Below are positions 21,365-33,335 of a stretch of DNA of 64,000 bases, piece by piece. The translations under genes and the position numbers were made by a program. The DNA comes from Dactylorhiza incarnata (lineage: Eukaryota > Streptophyta > Magnoliopsida > Asparagales > Orchidaceae). The notes beneath the pieces are model-generated. The model had not been told where the DNA came from, made no database searches, and saw only the letters and a program-made list of their open reading frames with translations. The stretch lies in NCBI GenBank assembly GCA_033032865.1, contig JAWHQI010000068.1, forward strand, positions 6,200,001-6,264,000. The letters run 5' to 3'. Position 1 is the first letter of the stretch; every line of letters begins with the position of its first letter.

Positions 21365-21719
21365 TTGAAACATGCAAGAGAGAAAGAGATCAAGTGCAGA
21401 GGGGAACTGGAGGGAAAGTGATTTCTGTAGGAGCAATCTATTTAGAAATAAAAAATAGGTTATATAAACCGGAGAAGGGGGCGCATTCGTGGAGCGATGT
21501 TCGACGAAAACCTAATAAAAAGCAGAAGTCGAAAAGACTTTAGGTCTCCGTCAGGCAACGTTCGACAAAAACATCTTTTTCGTCGACCACCGTTCGACAG
21601 ATGAAATTTTCTTTATGATTCTGAAGTTAAAAGGTTTCGTCGACCATCGTTCGACAAATGCATCAAATTCGTTGTCCTCCGTTCGACGAATTGAGGGGAT
21701 AAATAGAAAATATAATTTT

Positions 21720-24700
21720 TTAACAGATTGAGTCTCCATCTATCATTCCTCTTTGATTTATAAATAAGATGTGCTTCTTTTCATCCAATGGCTTGGTGAA
21801 AATGTCAGCTCTTTGTAAATCAGTAGAAATAAACTATAGGCAGATTTTATTTTTATCCACATTATCCCTAAGAAAGTGGTGCCTAATTTCAATGTGTTTA
21901 GTCCTACTATGGAGAACTGGATTTTGTGCTATAGATATTGCACTAGTATTGTCACAAAATATAGTTGAATTATTTAAGTTGACACCATAGTCTAGGAGCT
22001 GATTTTGTATCCACAACATCTGTGAGCAGCAACTGCCTGCATCTATATATTCAGCCTCAATTGTTGATGTGGACACAGATGTTTGTTTCTTACAAAACCA
22101 AAACACAAGCCTATCACCATGAAACTGGCAAGTTCCTGATGTGCTTTTCCTGTCTATTCTGCATCCTGCATAATCTGAATCTGAGAATCCAGTTAATTCA
22201 AATTCAGATGCTGTTGGATACCAGAGTCCTAGATTAGGGCAACCCTTTATATATCTTAAAATCCTTTTTAGCAAAATTAGATGAGATTCTTTGGGGTTAA
22301 CTTGAAACCTAGCACAAATACATGTGGCAAGCATTATATCAGGCCTACTAGCTGTTAAATAAAGTAGTGAGCCAACAATTGCTCTATATACTTTTGAATC
22401 AATAGGTTTCCCTGATTCATCATTATCATCTACAACATTTGAGGGCATGGGTGTTTTCATGGTGGAAGAATCAGACATACCAAATCTTTTCACTAATTCC
22501 TTAGCATACTTAGATTGGGATATGGAGATTCCATTTGGATTTTGATTCACTTGAAGACCAAGGAAGTATGATAAATCACCCATACTACTCATTTCAAATT
22601 TAGATTGCATTAGATTAGAAAATCTTTTGCACAAATTTGAATCTGTAGAGCCAAAGATAATATCATCTACATATATTTGAACTAGCAAAGTTTTATTTTT
22701 ATGTATCCTGAAAAATAGGGTTTTATCTACTATGCCCCTACAGAAATTGTTTTCCAAAAGAAAACTAGCTAAAGTCTCACACCATGCTCTGGGAGCTTGT
22801 TTGAGACCATAGAGGGCTTTCTTAAGCTTAAATACAAAAGAGGGTTGAGTTGGAGAGATGAAACCTAGTGGTTGTTCCACAAAGACTTCTTCCTTGATTT
22901 CTCCATTCAAAAATGCACTTTTCACATCCATTTGATAAACTCTGAACTTCTTATATGCAGCAAATGCAAGAAAGATTCTGATTGCTTCAAGTCTTGCAAC
23001 ATGAGCAAAGGTCTGATCATAATCAATGCCTTCTTCCTGTGAATATTCTTGAGCTACCAATCTTGCTTTGTTTCTCACAATGTTGCCTTGTTCATCTAGC
23101 TTGTTCCTGAAGACCCATTTAGTGCCAATGACTGGATGGCCCTTTGGTCTTGGAACCAAATCCCAAACCTTGTTCCTTTCAAATTGGTTGTGTTCCTCTT
23201 GCATTGCACGAATCCAATTTGGATCTTGTTCTGCATCTATTATGGTTTGAGGTTCAACTTGTGATAAGAAACAAGTATGCATCTGATTTTGGTGTAGTTG
23301 ATGCCTTGTTTGCACACCTGCTGAAATATCTCCAATCACTTGTGATATTGGATGATCTCTAACTATGATGTGGTCAACAGTTGGAGTTGGTTCAGCAATA
23401 ATATCTTCTTGGGGAATTTGTTCAGCAGTCCCTTGAATTGGTTTGTCAGCAAGATCTGCTGGATGATCTTCTTCTTCACTATCTTCAAGTGCTTGAGTTG
23501 ATGGAGGTAAAAAATCTCTCTTTTGTAGATTTAACTCATTGAGCTCTTCACATAGGTCTGGTACCTGCAAAGTATTTATGGTAGAGGTGGTATTCCTCTC
23601 CTCATTTAATAAGTTAGTTTCATCAAAAGAAACATGCATGGACTCCTCTATCTTAAGAGTAGATTTATTGTAGACTCTATATGCTTTACTAGATAAGGAG
23701 TATCCAATGAATATGCCTTCAGCTGCCTTAGGTTCAAACTTCCTTAGATATTTCTTATCATTGTTATGCACATAGCATTTACAACCAAAAATCTTAAAAT
23801 AGCTAACCTTAGGCTTTTTATTCTTGAGTAGTTCATAGGGAGCTTTACCCTTAAGTTTATGTATCAGGATTCTATTCAACACATAATTTGTTGTGTTCAC
23901 TGCCTCTGCCCAAAAAGAGAGTGGCAAATGAGCATCAGCAAGTAATGTAGTTGCTGATTCAATGAGTGTTCTATTTTTCCTTTCAGCTACCACATTTTGT
24001 TGAGGACTTCTAGGAGCAGAGAAACACTGCCTGATCCCTTCTTTTCCATAGAATTATCTCATTAGAAGAGACTCAAACTCAGTCCCATGATCACTTTTGA
24101 TCAATGCAACTACAGTAGAGTACTCAGTCTTGATGGTCCTGAGAAAGTCTGTTAGAACTTTGAAGGTGTCAGACTTGTTCCTAAGAAAGAACACCCAAGT
24201 GAATCTAGAGAAGTCATCTACAATAACTAGAGAGTAATGCTTCCCTCCTAAGCTCTGTATAGCAGTAGGTTCAAAAAGATCTAAATGCAACAAATACAGA
24301 ATCCTAGGTGAATCACTCTTGGATAAAGATTTAAAACTACTTCTAGTCTGCTTACCTAACTGACAAGCCCTGCAATGTCCTTCCTTCTTGTATGAACTAG
24401 AAGGCAGTCCTCTGACAAGATTGTCCTTAGACAACTTAGAAATAGTTCTAAGGTTAATGTGTCCAAGCCTTTTATGCCATAATTCACTTGTCTTACTTAT
24501 TGAATTAAATAGACAGATATCTGAAATGGCATAGTCAAAATTGACTAAATAAATGTTTCCTTGTCTACTACCAGATAATACATTTATGTTTTTATTATTG
24601 GTAATAAGACATTGGGAAGGGTTAAAGGTTACCTGATAACCTTCATCACATAACTGGCTTATGCTGATGAGGTTATACTTGAGACATTTGACATATGATA

Positions 24701-26981
24701 CTTCCTTGAAGGTGACTGCTCCAACCTTGACTTGTTCATATCCTTTTGTCTGCCCACAGTTTGAGTCTCCAAAGACAACTTTGGGTCCAAGCTTTGCTTT
24801 ATAATTGCTCAGGTTGGCCTTGTTTCCTATCATGTGCTTTGAGCATCCACTATCCAAGTACCAATATTCCTTTATCTTTGGATAGTTGTGTACCTGCAAA
24901 GACAAAAACAAAAACTAATTGTTTTTGACCCAGACTACCTTGGGTCCTTTTGTTTTACCACAATACTCAGTAATAAAGGACATTTCAGGCTGATCCTTAT
25001 AGCCTTGTTGATGATATCTCCTTGGAGGTATTGTCCACTCAGTAAAAGGATTTTTTGTGTGTTTAGAATTTGAATTCCTGAAATTCTGTGTATAGTATCT
25101 ATTCGACGAATTTGGGTAAGTTCGTCGATCGCCGTTCGAAGAATGTACGTGATTTCGTCGAGCGTCGTTCATTTAATAACTATACTGAAAATCTGTCTTC
25201 AGAGTTCGTCGATCTCCGTTCGACAAATTGAAATCTTTTCGTCGAGCTCCGTTCGACGAATTCTTCTGAATTCTTTTATTCTTAACAAACTTGCTTGAAA
25301 TATCTTTATTTACTTCTGCAACCTCTTTGCTTTTAGCAGATATGAATTTTATGGGTGTAGATAATATATTCTTCTTAATCAGATGTGGCTCACTTGATGA
25401 GGCACCCAAGCCTAGTTTGCTATTAAGTCTAGCATTTACTGTGCTTGTTATGTCCATCAGTTTGATGCTTCTCCCATTTAGGGATTCTTCAAACTTTTTG
25501 GCTTCAGACAACTTGCTCTCAATAAGAACAATATGTTCCGTGGAGGCAGCCAAATCTTTCTTAAGATTTATGTTTTTTTCACTTATATTATTCATTTCAG
25601 CTAACTTAAGTCTGAGTGAGATTATTTCTTTCTCAGATTTTAGTAAGTCTAAGCAAAGAACTTTGAATTCAGCTTTGAATTCAACTGAAGTAAAATCAAA
25701 GTTAGATAATACCTGATCTGCATCTTCTTCTGCTTCTGATTCTGATTTTTCTTCATCAGAATTATGTCCTGAGGCATTGATAGCCATCATTCAGAAAGTT
25801 CTTTCTTCTTCATCATCATTAGAGCTGGATGAGGAAGCATATTCTGACTCACTGTCTAAGTCATATATTGCCATCAGACATTGGTCACTTTCCTTTGAAT
25901 TTTCTTCATCATCATCAGATGAGCTGGATGATGATTCAGATTCAGTTTCACTCCAAGATTCTGCTATAAATCCTCTTTCCTTATTTTTGTGCTTGTGTGA
26001 GGAAGACTTGCTGGAGCTTCTTTTCTCTTCTTTTTCCTTTTTCTTTTCTTTCTTTTGATTTTCTGGACATTCTGTCAGGTTGTGTCCAGGTTTCCTGCAT
26101 CCATAACAAATAACCTCTTTAGGAGTTGATTTGTCATACCTTTGCTTTTCTCTTGATCTGGACTCTTTCTTTCTGAAGTCCTTCTTAGCCATTTTGTAAA
26201 ATCTCTTGGCTATGAGACTCATGAATTCCTCATCTTTTGGTGTCTTTTCTTCTTCTGCATCAGCTGCTTCGAAAACCATGCTCTTTTCTTTCTTTGTTGC
26301 TGGAGATGAAGTGGATGATTCAGCTTCCCTGGATTTGATGAGCTACTCATAAGATTTGAGTTTGCCCAACAAAGCTTCAGTGGTAATCTCATTGAGGCTT
26401 CTGGCTTCCTTGATTGGCCAGATTCTAGAGTCCCATGTGCTGGGGAAGCACATTAAGATCTTGTCATTGACCTCAGTGATAGAGATCACTTTTTCCAGAG
26501 ATTTCAGCTCATTGATTATGAGACTGAGTCTGTTATACATGTCTGCAACTGTCTCTGTTTCTCCTTTCTTGAAGTTTTCATACAGAGAGATCAAATGTGA
26601 TCTTCTGTCTTTCCTTTCATCTGCAGAACTTGCAACCATATTGGTTAGTGAGATCCAAATCTCTCTGGCTGAAGTACATTCAACCACTTTCTGAAATATG
26701 TCATCAGACATAGTTTGAGCCAGAATGTTCATGGCTTTAGCATCTGCACTCCTTTGCTTCTTTTGTGCTTCTGTCCACTCAGGAGGTGGGACAGCATGGT
26801 TGTCTGTTGTTGCTTCAGTGCTTGTTGATGCTGAGGGAGTAGGAGGTCCTGTCAAAATAACATTAAAGATTTCCTCATCAATAGAAGTCATGTACAATCT
26901 AATCCTTGCTTTCCACAGTGCAAACTTACTGAGATTGCACATAGGAGGTCTTGTGCTGGAATACTCTTTGTTTTGTGCCAT
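21720..26981 (-). pseudogene. gag-pol: SIRE gag-pol polyprotein, single frame with stops
   Basis: From ATG at 26981 to TAA at 21720, one frame throughout, broken only by stop codons (near 26343, 25791, 25173, 24915, 24054 and 21834). Gag: PPMCNLSKFALWKARIRLYM and knuckle CYGCRKPGHNLTEC near 26100. Protease: WYLDSGCSKHMIG near 24855. Integrase: H-H-C-C around LGHINLRTIS and CRACQLGKQTRSS, then LHLDLFEP and [52 protein letters not shown] and YVDD near 22655. RNase [20 protein letters not shown] to ADIFTKPLDE. It would supply all functions for SIRE replication, but six stops make it inactive unless read through. Confidence 0.93.
25095..25265. repeat. TTCGTCGA...TCGACGAA hairpin words inside SIRE coding region
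   Basis: About four imperfect hairpins with arms TTCGTCGA and TCGACGAA around 6-7 bases, e.g. at 25239-25261. On the minus strand they encode repeated SNGARR/SNGDRR peptides between the gag knuckle and protease. The same words occur in the LTRs and at 21500-21695. Confidence 0.8.
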
Positions 26982-27080
26982 GAGATTTAAACAAAAGATG
27001 AAATGAAAAAGAACTCTGAGAGACTTTAAGATCTAATTGATCTTTGTGATACAGGTGTTAGCCTGTAAAAAATCAACCTC

Positions 27081-27092
27081 CCTCTGATACCA
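27081..27092 (-). promoter_or_regulatory. Primer binding site, initiator tRNA-Met
   Basis: Minus strand TGGTATCAGAGG, two bases from the 5' LTR end at 27095. This is the usual copia primer site. Confidence 0.92.
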
Positions 27093-27094
27093 AT

Positions 27095-28563
27095 TGAAAG
27101 TGGAGGTTAGATCTTAAGTTACTCTAGAGGGGGGGTGAATAGAGTATTAAAAACTTTTCCTTAGTTATTATAGTGGAATTAAAATAGTGTTATATATATG
27201 TGTAAGCAGTGTGAGATATATATAAACAGAAAAACTCAATAAGTAAAAGCACACAACACAGCACAGAGAAATAAACAAACACAGAGGACACAAGGAAATA
27301 TAGTAGTTCCCCAATAAATCTGGGTACGTCTACTCTTCTACCACCCTTGGTAGGAATCCACTAGGAGAGTTGATCAGGTGCCCTCACACCAAGGTGATTT
27401 TGTTCAGGTGTCCACACACCACTGAGCTTTTGATCAGGTGCTCAAAACCAACTAGATTTTTTGATCAGGTGTCTTGCCACCAGGGAGTTACACTTTTGAA
27501 GGGAGTATTAACCCTGTACAAGAGAGGTGAGAAACAATTTATAATTTTCTTCTCTGTCAAGATGCTGAGAGAAGACTCTAGTGGATTGTTGTAAAGCTCC
27601 CCCTGTCTGATTGAAGTATTTGACAGATGGTGGAGAGGCTTTCTCTTGAAACAGAAATCTTCTGTAGGAGATTGATCTGGAAGAAATAGTTCTTCAGACA
27701 CTTTGTTGCTCTTTTAGAAGACTTGATCTTTGCAGCAGATGTCTGAGAGATTGATCTTTGAAGAAGATGTTCTCAGAGAAATGGTGATTGCTGCTAGAGG
27801 AAGAAGAAGACTGAAAATATTTGATTGAGTGTTCTTCTTTTTCTTTCTCTATCCTTGTTGTTGTACTCTCTCTGTATTTTGTAAGAATGTGTTTTGAATT
27901 CTGTCGAGATGTGAGACAATGAAGCCTATTTTTGATAATTTCTCTTTTTGGAATAGAATAATCAGACTTTAATTCTTTTCTTGGAACTGCAATAGAGACA
28001 AAACGACTTTGGCAGGTCCTTTAATTCCTTAGCCGTGAAATACTCCTTTACATTAATTCTCAGCGGCTATTTCTGTCTTGGAATAAAGGAAAGAAAGGAA
28101 TATATTCAAAGAATATAATATCCTTATTTGAATATGTCCAAATATATTGATTATATCCGTTATAGTCGTCGATCTATATTCAGAGTACTGACCAACAACT
28201 GATATTCAAGAATTAAATAATTCTGTTACTGAATTTGTCGATCTGAGCTTCAATTAAGAATTTGTCGAGCGCTGGCTGAAATTCGTCGAACGCTGGCTGG
28301 AATTTGTCGAGCACTGCTCAGAGAATGTCGAGCGCTGGCTGGCTATAATACTTCGACCTACTGGGAATAATATGTCGAACGATGCAAGCCATTCGTCGAA
28401 TGCCACTAGCCATTTGTCGAACGCTGAGAACTTGACTTTTTCTTAGGTTCTAGCTAAAATAACAGGCTAAAAACATGACCCTTAGACTATACAATGGGGT
28501 CAACTTGATCCTAGTCAACACATAGTGATCCTAGCACAAATCAATAATAGGGTTGTTCCAACA
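27095..28563 (-). repeat. 5' LTR of the SIRE element
   Basis: Pairs with 16919-18393. U3 (minus strand, from 28563) has at least seven GTCGA-containing words such as TTCGTCGAACGCTGG at about 28160-28440, spaced roughly 20-35 bp. Confidence 0.93.
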
Positions 28564-30223
28564 CAGTCCGCCTTGAAGGCTGGCAAGGAGGCCTTCAGAC
28601 AAGGCCTCCTTCCCTTTATGCTTCGTGACCTCATCCGCGGACTTCCGAAGCTCAACGTTGAGCTCCCTGATCTCCCTGTCCGCGGTGAAGTATCGCCGTC
28701 CCACCATGTGGGTAAGCTCCGTCGCTCGGAACTGGGCTCTCATGGCTTCATATACGAGCCCCTTCTGCGTAAAGGTCCGAAAGAGGGAGGCGTCCTCACA
28801 ACCGTAGAGCCCAAAGGCGAGGGAAAATGCCTCACCTCCAACCTTGTTGTCCTCTACCCAGGATGGGTGCAGCGAGGAGCAGATGATCTTGTTCTGCTCG
28901 GGGTCCCACGCGAGCACCGGCTTGCCAACGGCGTCTGAAAGCTTCGTGCCGAGCCCAAAATTCATTTGGCTCTTCGGCTTGGGCTTGCCGATCGCCTACC
29001 CTAGCTCACCACTCACCACAGCGAGCTCCTGATTCGTTGTAGGGGAAGGGTGGATGTCTGGTTCGGAGAGATCCATGACCTCCTCCGCCTTGGGGACGGA
29101 GGGGGCTTTCTTGGTCTTCATCGCCAACCCCTGCGAGGCGGGCCGGCGGGAAGGAATGGACCGTTTCTTTCCCAACGAAGAGCTCGGGATGTCGCGGTAG
29201 GCCTCGGCAGTAGCGCTCGGGAGCGGGCCAGAGGTGAGGGAGGAAGAAGGTGCATGCGGGGGGTTGAGCAGGAGTTCGCGCTCTCCTCCAAAGATAATTG
29301 AGAACGTTAGCTAATCGAGGGAAAGGGGAGTGAGGAGATTTGTGAGCATGAGTCAGACCTTCTCCTTGGGGGACAGGTGGTAGCAGGTCCACCCTCTATC
29401 GGAGGAAGGCGACCTCAAAGTTCTTTCCCTTGAGATATTGGTATAGATTCACGTCATAACCCCCTAGCGAGGCGGGAGGGCGGTAAGCGGCCTCGTCTTG
29501 CTGGGTTGGGGTATATGAGATATTGCCGAAGGGGCCCTTCACCAGGATGTTTTTCTGCATCCAGTAATGGGACTTGTTCACCGTCTCGCAGATGGTGACA
29601 TGCTGGCTCACGAAATGAGCCGTCCCATCAATGTACGCACGAAAAGAAAATACCTTACAGAAGACGAGCAGGCTAAACTCGATCCTCTCCTCCCGAAGGT
29701 AACTGGCAAACACGACCACCACGACGATCGTGTTCGGCGTCAGTTGGCTCGGCAGAACGCCAAAGTAACTGAGCACCTAGAAAATTAACGGGGGTTAGAG
29801 CGTCATTCGCGAAGCGAGACAGGAATGCAAGGGTCAAATAACAAACATACTTGGCGCACTTCTGGCAAATGGGGGAGTCGCAGCCCGTTCTCAAAGTGAG
29901 CGAGGGGGATAGCGAGCTCGTCGGGGTGCGGGTCGCTGATGGTGTCTCACTCAGTAGGGCAACGAGCCACGAACCCGGAATGGATGTACTGGTCGACAGT
30001 GGCGAGGTATTCCTCCGTTGTGAGGTTGGCGCAGAAGAAAAGGCCCTCGAGGAAGGCTCTGGAGCACTTGGCCCGCCCCTCGGCCTCCACATCGCCGACC
30101 ATGGTGTTGAAAAGCAGCAAATCACAAAAGTAGCGAGCGCGAGATTGAATTGCAAGAGAGTTAGAAGAGGAGGAACGCGAAGGAAGAACAACAAATGCGG
30201 TGGTTGAAAAGGAAAGAGGCCGA

Positions 30224-30233
30224 CTATTTATAG
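30224..30233 (-). promoter_or_regulatory. TATA box of E1 antisense gene B
   Basis: CTATAAATAG on the minus strand, about 120 bp before the ATG at 30102. No other gene explains it. Confidence 0.6.
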
Positions 30234-30621
30234 AAATAAAAAGGGCGGGAAGAAGTCGAAGCGCCGGTGTCTGCGGGTAGCGGATTTGCACGGTACTCTT
30301 CCGCCTCCATGGGTCTTGTTCGCTCCCAGCGAGTCAACACATTGCCGAACTTCCTCCCGTGAGTCGTCGGCGAGCCAGCGCTTGATAACGAAATATAACG
30401 AAACGCGAGATCGAGCGATAAACGCGTACTAAGCGGCATAGGTGACCAACGAGCAATAATAATAGTAGAAAAGGAAAGGGCAGGCTCGCAAGCGAGTCAA
30501 AAATATCATTATTACAGACCTTTTAATTGTTCGCGACCCCTCCCTACGGAGGGGAGGGGGAAGAAAAATTAAAAATAAAATGCAAACTGCGAAGCAAGAA
30601 TTCTTAATGTCGCAACCATTT

Positions 30622-31803
30622 TCAGCGACCGCGACCCCATACACCAGAGCGAGGGGGGACTCGCGGGTAGTGATACTCGCGAAGCGACCGGCTCGCCAGG
30701 TTCGTCAGCCACATGTAATCTTCAATTCGAGCAATGCACACCCCGGGGGAGGTCGCATCACCGTGATCGATCGACCGCACCTCGGTGAGGATGCGCGCGT
30801 TCGCACCCTCCATCGCGACAAATCTTTCCTCATTCGCGAGCCGGTCCAACCTATTCTGTTCATGTAGATCCCGCAGCAGGGAGGTATGCTTCTGGAATAT
30901 CTCGGTGACCCGCCTCTTCATTTGCGCCGGATCACTGGGGTCCCCTAGAAAATCTGCGACCTGACTCAGCGAGGAGGGTGGAGACATCTCCAACGCTCCA
31001 AATTTTGACTCGGTGAGCGGGGTCATGGAATCATCTGCGAAATAGAAATCAGCAAGAAGGTGGAAAGTGACACCCTATAGAGATGACCTAACCTAGTGGA
31101 GGAATTTGAGTACTGGGCCGCTGGCGAGAGGTGCCTGGTTGGCCTTGGAACGCTTAAACGAAGGCAGGTAAAGGCCTTAGCCAAAATGGGAGCGCGCCCG
31201 GGCTCGACAATCAACGTCCCTCCAGGGCTCCTTTGCCCCAAAATGCTGAATCCAGGAGTGATGATGGTCTGATTCGGCAGGGTAGGCGGATCCGCGGGAG
31301 GAGGAACCAGCTCTTCCAGATCCGCGAGGGGGGACACTGCACAAGGAGTAAGTGTGTTTTGGCGAGTCAAGAGATATGAAGGAAGACAAGGTAATTCACT
31401 CACCTCGTTGCGAAGGCGAGTCATACAGGTCGACGGCCCTCGCCTCTATAAGAAGAGTATCATCCCCACCGGTGGAAGGGATGTGGGTCTCTTTGATTGT
31501 TTTCCCTAAGGTATTCTCACCCGGGGAAGCGTTCTGCAAGTGGAGAAGTAAGGGCGAAAGAAAAAGACATTAAACCAGTGAAACTTGATGGTAGTACCTG
31601 CGAGGCGAGCCCATCATGAGGGGAATGCGGCGAAAGAGAGGACCCACCGCCGCCGGTCGGGCGCCGAACGACCCTTGCCATTTTGAAGGGGGTGGAGGCG
31701 GAGATCGCTGCGGAGAAGCCCAGGAGGCGATGGCGGCGGCTTTCCCCTTCTGGGCCGCTTGCGAGGCCTTCAGGCGAGCCAACATTTTGTCTTTCTTAGA
31801 CAT
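30622..31803 (-). pseudogene. E1 antisense gene A, coiled-coil protein with introns
   Basis: ATG at 31803 (MSKKDKMLARLKASQAAQKG, a basic helical start), stop at 30622. Likely exons are 31598-31803, 31404-31533 (donor GTGAGTG), a segment near 31085-31340, and 30622-31026. The last contains KRRVTEIFQKHTSLLRDLHE and EQNRLDRLANEERFVAME, predicted coiled coil. Exon 1 and exon 2 do not join in phase as read, so a small indel or another splice site is needed. TATA TATAAATA lies at 31876-31883. T0 has a gene of similar position and character at 51640-53581. I do not recognise a family. Confidence 0.55.
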
Positions 31804-31875
31804 CGCGTTGGGGCTCGCGGCGAGTAAGAAAAGAGAGAGGGATACAAAAGTTTGAATGCCAGTAGGGAAGGGCAG

Positions 31876-31883
31876 TATTTATA
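31876..31883 (-). promoter_or_regulatory. TATA box of E1 antisense gene A
   Basis: TATAAATA on the minus strand, about 75 bp upstream of the ATG at 31803 and about 115 bp from the E1 3' LTR. T0 has the same arrangement at 53617-53624. Confidence 0.6.
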
Positions 31884-31998
31884 GTGGTGGGCATGGGCCC
31901 CACCAAAATATTCGCGCCACGTAGTCTAAAGGATGGCGAATATCCGAGGTTGGATGATTCTTCGCGAGCCCGGAGAGCCTCGCGATGATCGGGGATTG

Positions 31999-33335
31999 TG
32001 TACAACCCCGATATTCGCCAGAAGGAAGTGAGTCGAGCACTCACCATGGGCCCACAATGAAGCGGACGAGCCGGATTATAGTGGTCCGCTCGCAGGAGGG
32101 CGGGCAAGCCAGATCGTCGCGAACGACGAACTCGCCATCCAGCTTGTGTTAGCGGCTGGGCTAGGAAGGCCAGCCATCCCAACAGCTATTTCTACCCAGC
32201 CCCAGCGGACCCACTGAGATAAGTGAGTGCCTCAGCGGGCTCAAGCACCTTCTCAGCGGCTCCCGGTCCAGACTCAATGGGAGAGCTCGCAGGATGAAGT
32301 GCGAGACCCGGCCTCTGTTGATATCGCCGGAAGAGGCACGAGCGGGGTCTTCGCAGACCGCACACCTAAGTAGGGTTTCCGGTCCAACAGTTGGAAGAGG
32401 TAACCAAGAATGCAAGCCAGGGCTTCAAGGGTCGCTCGCAGGAAAGCGGGCGAGCCAGGTACTCGCTGACCACTCGCGAGAAGGCAGATTGGCCGGATTT
32501 CTTCCATGTGTCCATGTTCGATGAAATCCTTTCCGCGTCCGACGAACTCGCGTCACATTCTCAGCTCGCCGAACTCGATTGTCCCGCCGGTTCAGCAGAT
32601 TTGCACAAGGCCAAGGGGAGCTCGCAGGAAGGCACGCGCATCGTGTCCCTGCGAGCCCAGGCCTCAAAGTCAGCTCGCAAGAGGTTGGGCTGAAAGGATC
32701 GGTCGTCTCAGCGGTTGGGCTGAAAGGATCGGTCGTCCCAGCGATTGGTCTGAAAGGATCGGCTGTCTCAGCGGTTGGGCTGAAAGGACCGGCCGTCTCA
32801 GCGGTCACTTCTATCCCATCTCAGCGGATCCGCTAGGACCGGGTTGTCTCAGCGGTTTTTCCCCCACCTGCAGCTCAGCTTGACAGGGTGTGAAATTACC
32901 CCCCGCCCCTGGTGGTCTGCAAGTAGCCTCTCCAAACAGTGGAGTTTGGCTGTTAGCAGGCCAAATTGGGGTGCGTTTAGTGAAACGAAAATGTGGAATT
33001 CCGCTATTGGCAGACCATGAGCAAAAAACTATGAATTGACCTTAAAGGGCACCTTAGGAGAGGATTCAAATCTCAGATCTCTGAGCTTCTTCTTCCCTTG
33101 GTTACTTTGGTTTAGCTCTCTAGCTCTCCAAGGTGCACGAGTCTCAACTTTGGCTTGGGAGGGGAAGCGCTCAACGATCTTCTGGGTTAGTGGAGGGACC
33201 TCCTCGCTGTGACTAAGGTCTTAGTCTGTGCCCGATTCTCCGGTCTGCTCCTTCCGAGGGACTAGTAAGGGCTAGCTGCCCCTCAACTTGTTGAGGGCCC
33301 GATTTTCACAAGAGACCGGGAAATCGGTTTCAACA
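31999..33335 (+). repeat. 3' LTR of E1
   Basis: Pairs with 8152-9487, with scattered substitutions. Preceded by GATCGGGGAT, a short polypurine tract. Contains the 30-bp array at 32683-32802 and a mutated TATA region at 33029-33038. Confidence 0.92.

Larger units (their letters stand above)
16919..28563 (-). mobile_element. SIRE-type copia element, inserted in E1
   Basis: LTRs at 16919-18393 and 27095-28563 are closely similar. They end in TGAAAGTGG on the left and TGTTCCARCA on the right, plus strand. TSDs are CAGTA (16914-16918) and CAGTC (28564-28568), one mismatch. The initiator-Met primer site places it on the minus strand. It carries gag, protease, integrase, RT and RNase H in one frame broken only by stops, then an envelope-like ORF. 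That order, with integrase before RT, defines copia; the extra ORF and Gag type indicate SIRE. Confidence 0.95.
16518..30102 (-). pseudogene. E1 antisense gene B (Transposase_28-like), split by copia
   Basis: Runs opposite to E1 gag-pol, from ATG at 30102 to a stop at 16518. TATA CTATAAATAG lies at 30224-30233. Exon 1 (30102-29851, 84 codons, one internal stop) joins 29776 in phase through a 74-bp GT-AG intron. It reads IPLAHFENGLRLPHLPEVRQ, then YFGVLPSQLTPNTIVV and ASYLREERIEFSLLVFCK. This resembles the Transposase_28 family seen in plant gypsy elements. A helical segment follows at 28965-28569. The copia insertion (16919-28563) sits at the end of this exon, beside donor GTGAGC; the last exon resumes at 16843. 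A poly-C run near 16730 shifts frame. The function of the protein is unknown. Confidence 0.7.
8152..33335 (+). mobile_element. E1: Tat-type gypsy element with antisense genes
   Basis: LTRs at 8152-9487 and 31999-33335 share the termini TGTACAACCC and GGTTTCAACA. Flanking duplications are CTTCT (8147-8151) and CTTCC (33336-33340), one mismatch. Order on the plus strand: primer site, gag, protease, RT, RNase H, second RNase H, integrase, 96-bp tandem repeats. Two antisense genes and the 3' LTR follow. A SIRE copia element (16919-28563) splits the antisense gene B; without it E1 is about 13.5 kb. Several stops and homopolymer frameshifts in pol show it is no longer autonomous. Confidence 0.92.

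Noticed and set aside
29947..30102. Programmed readthrough in gene B, since both E1 and T0 have one stop at a similar place
   Set aside because: The stops (TGA and TAG) differ in context and exact position; independent decay is simpler.
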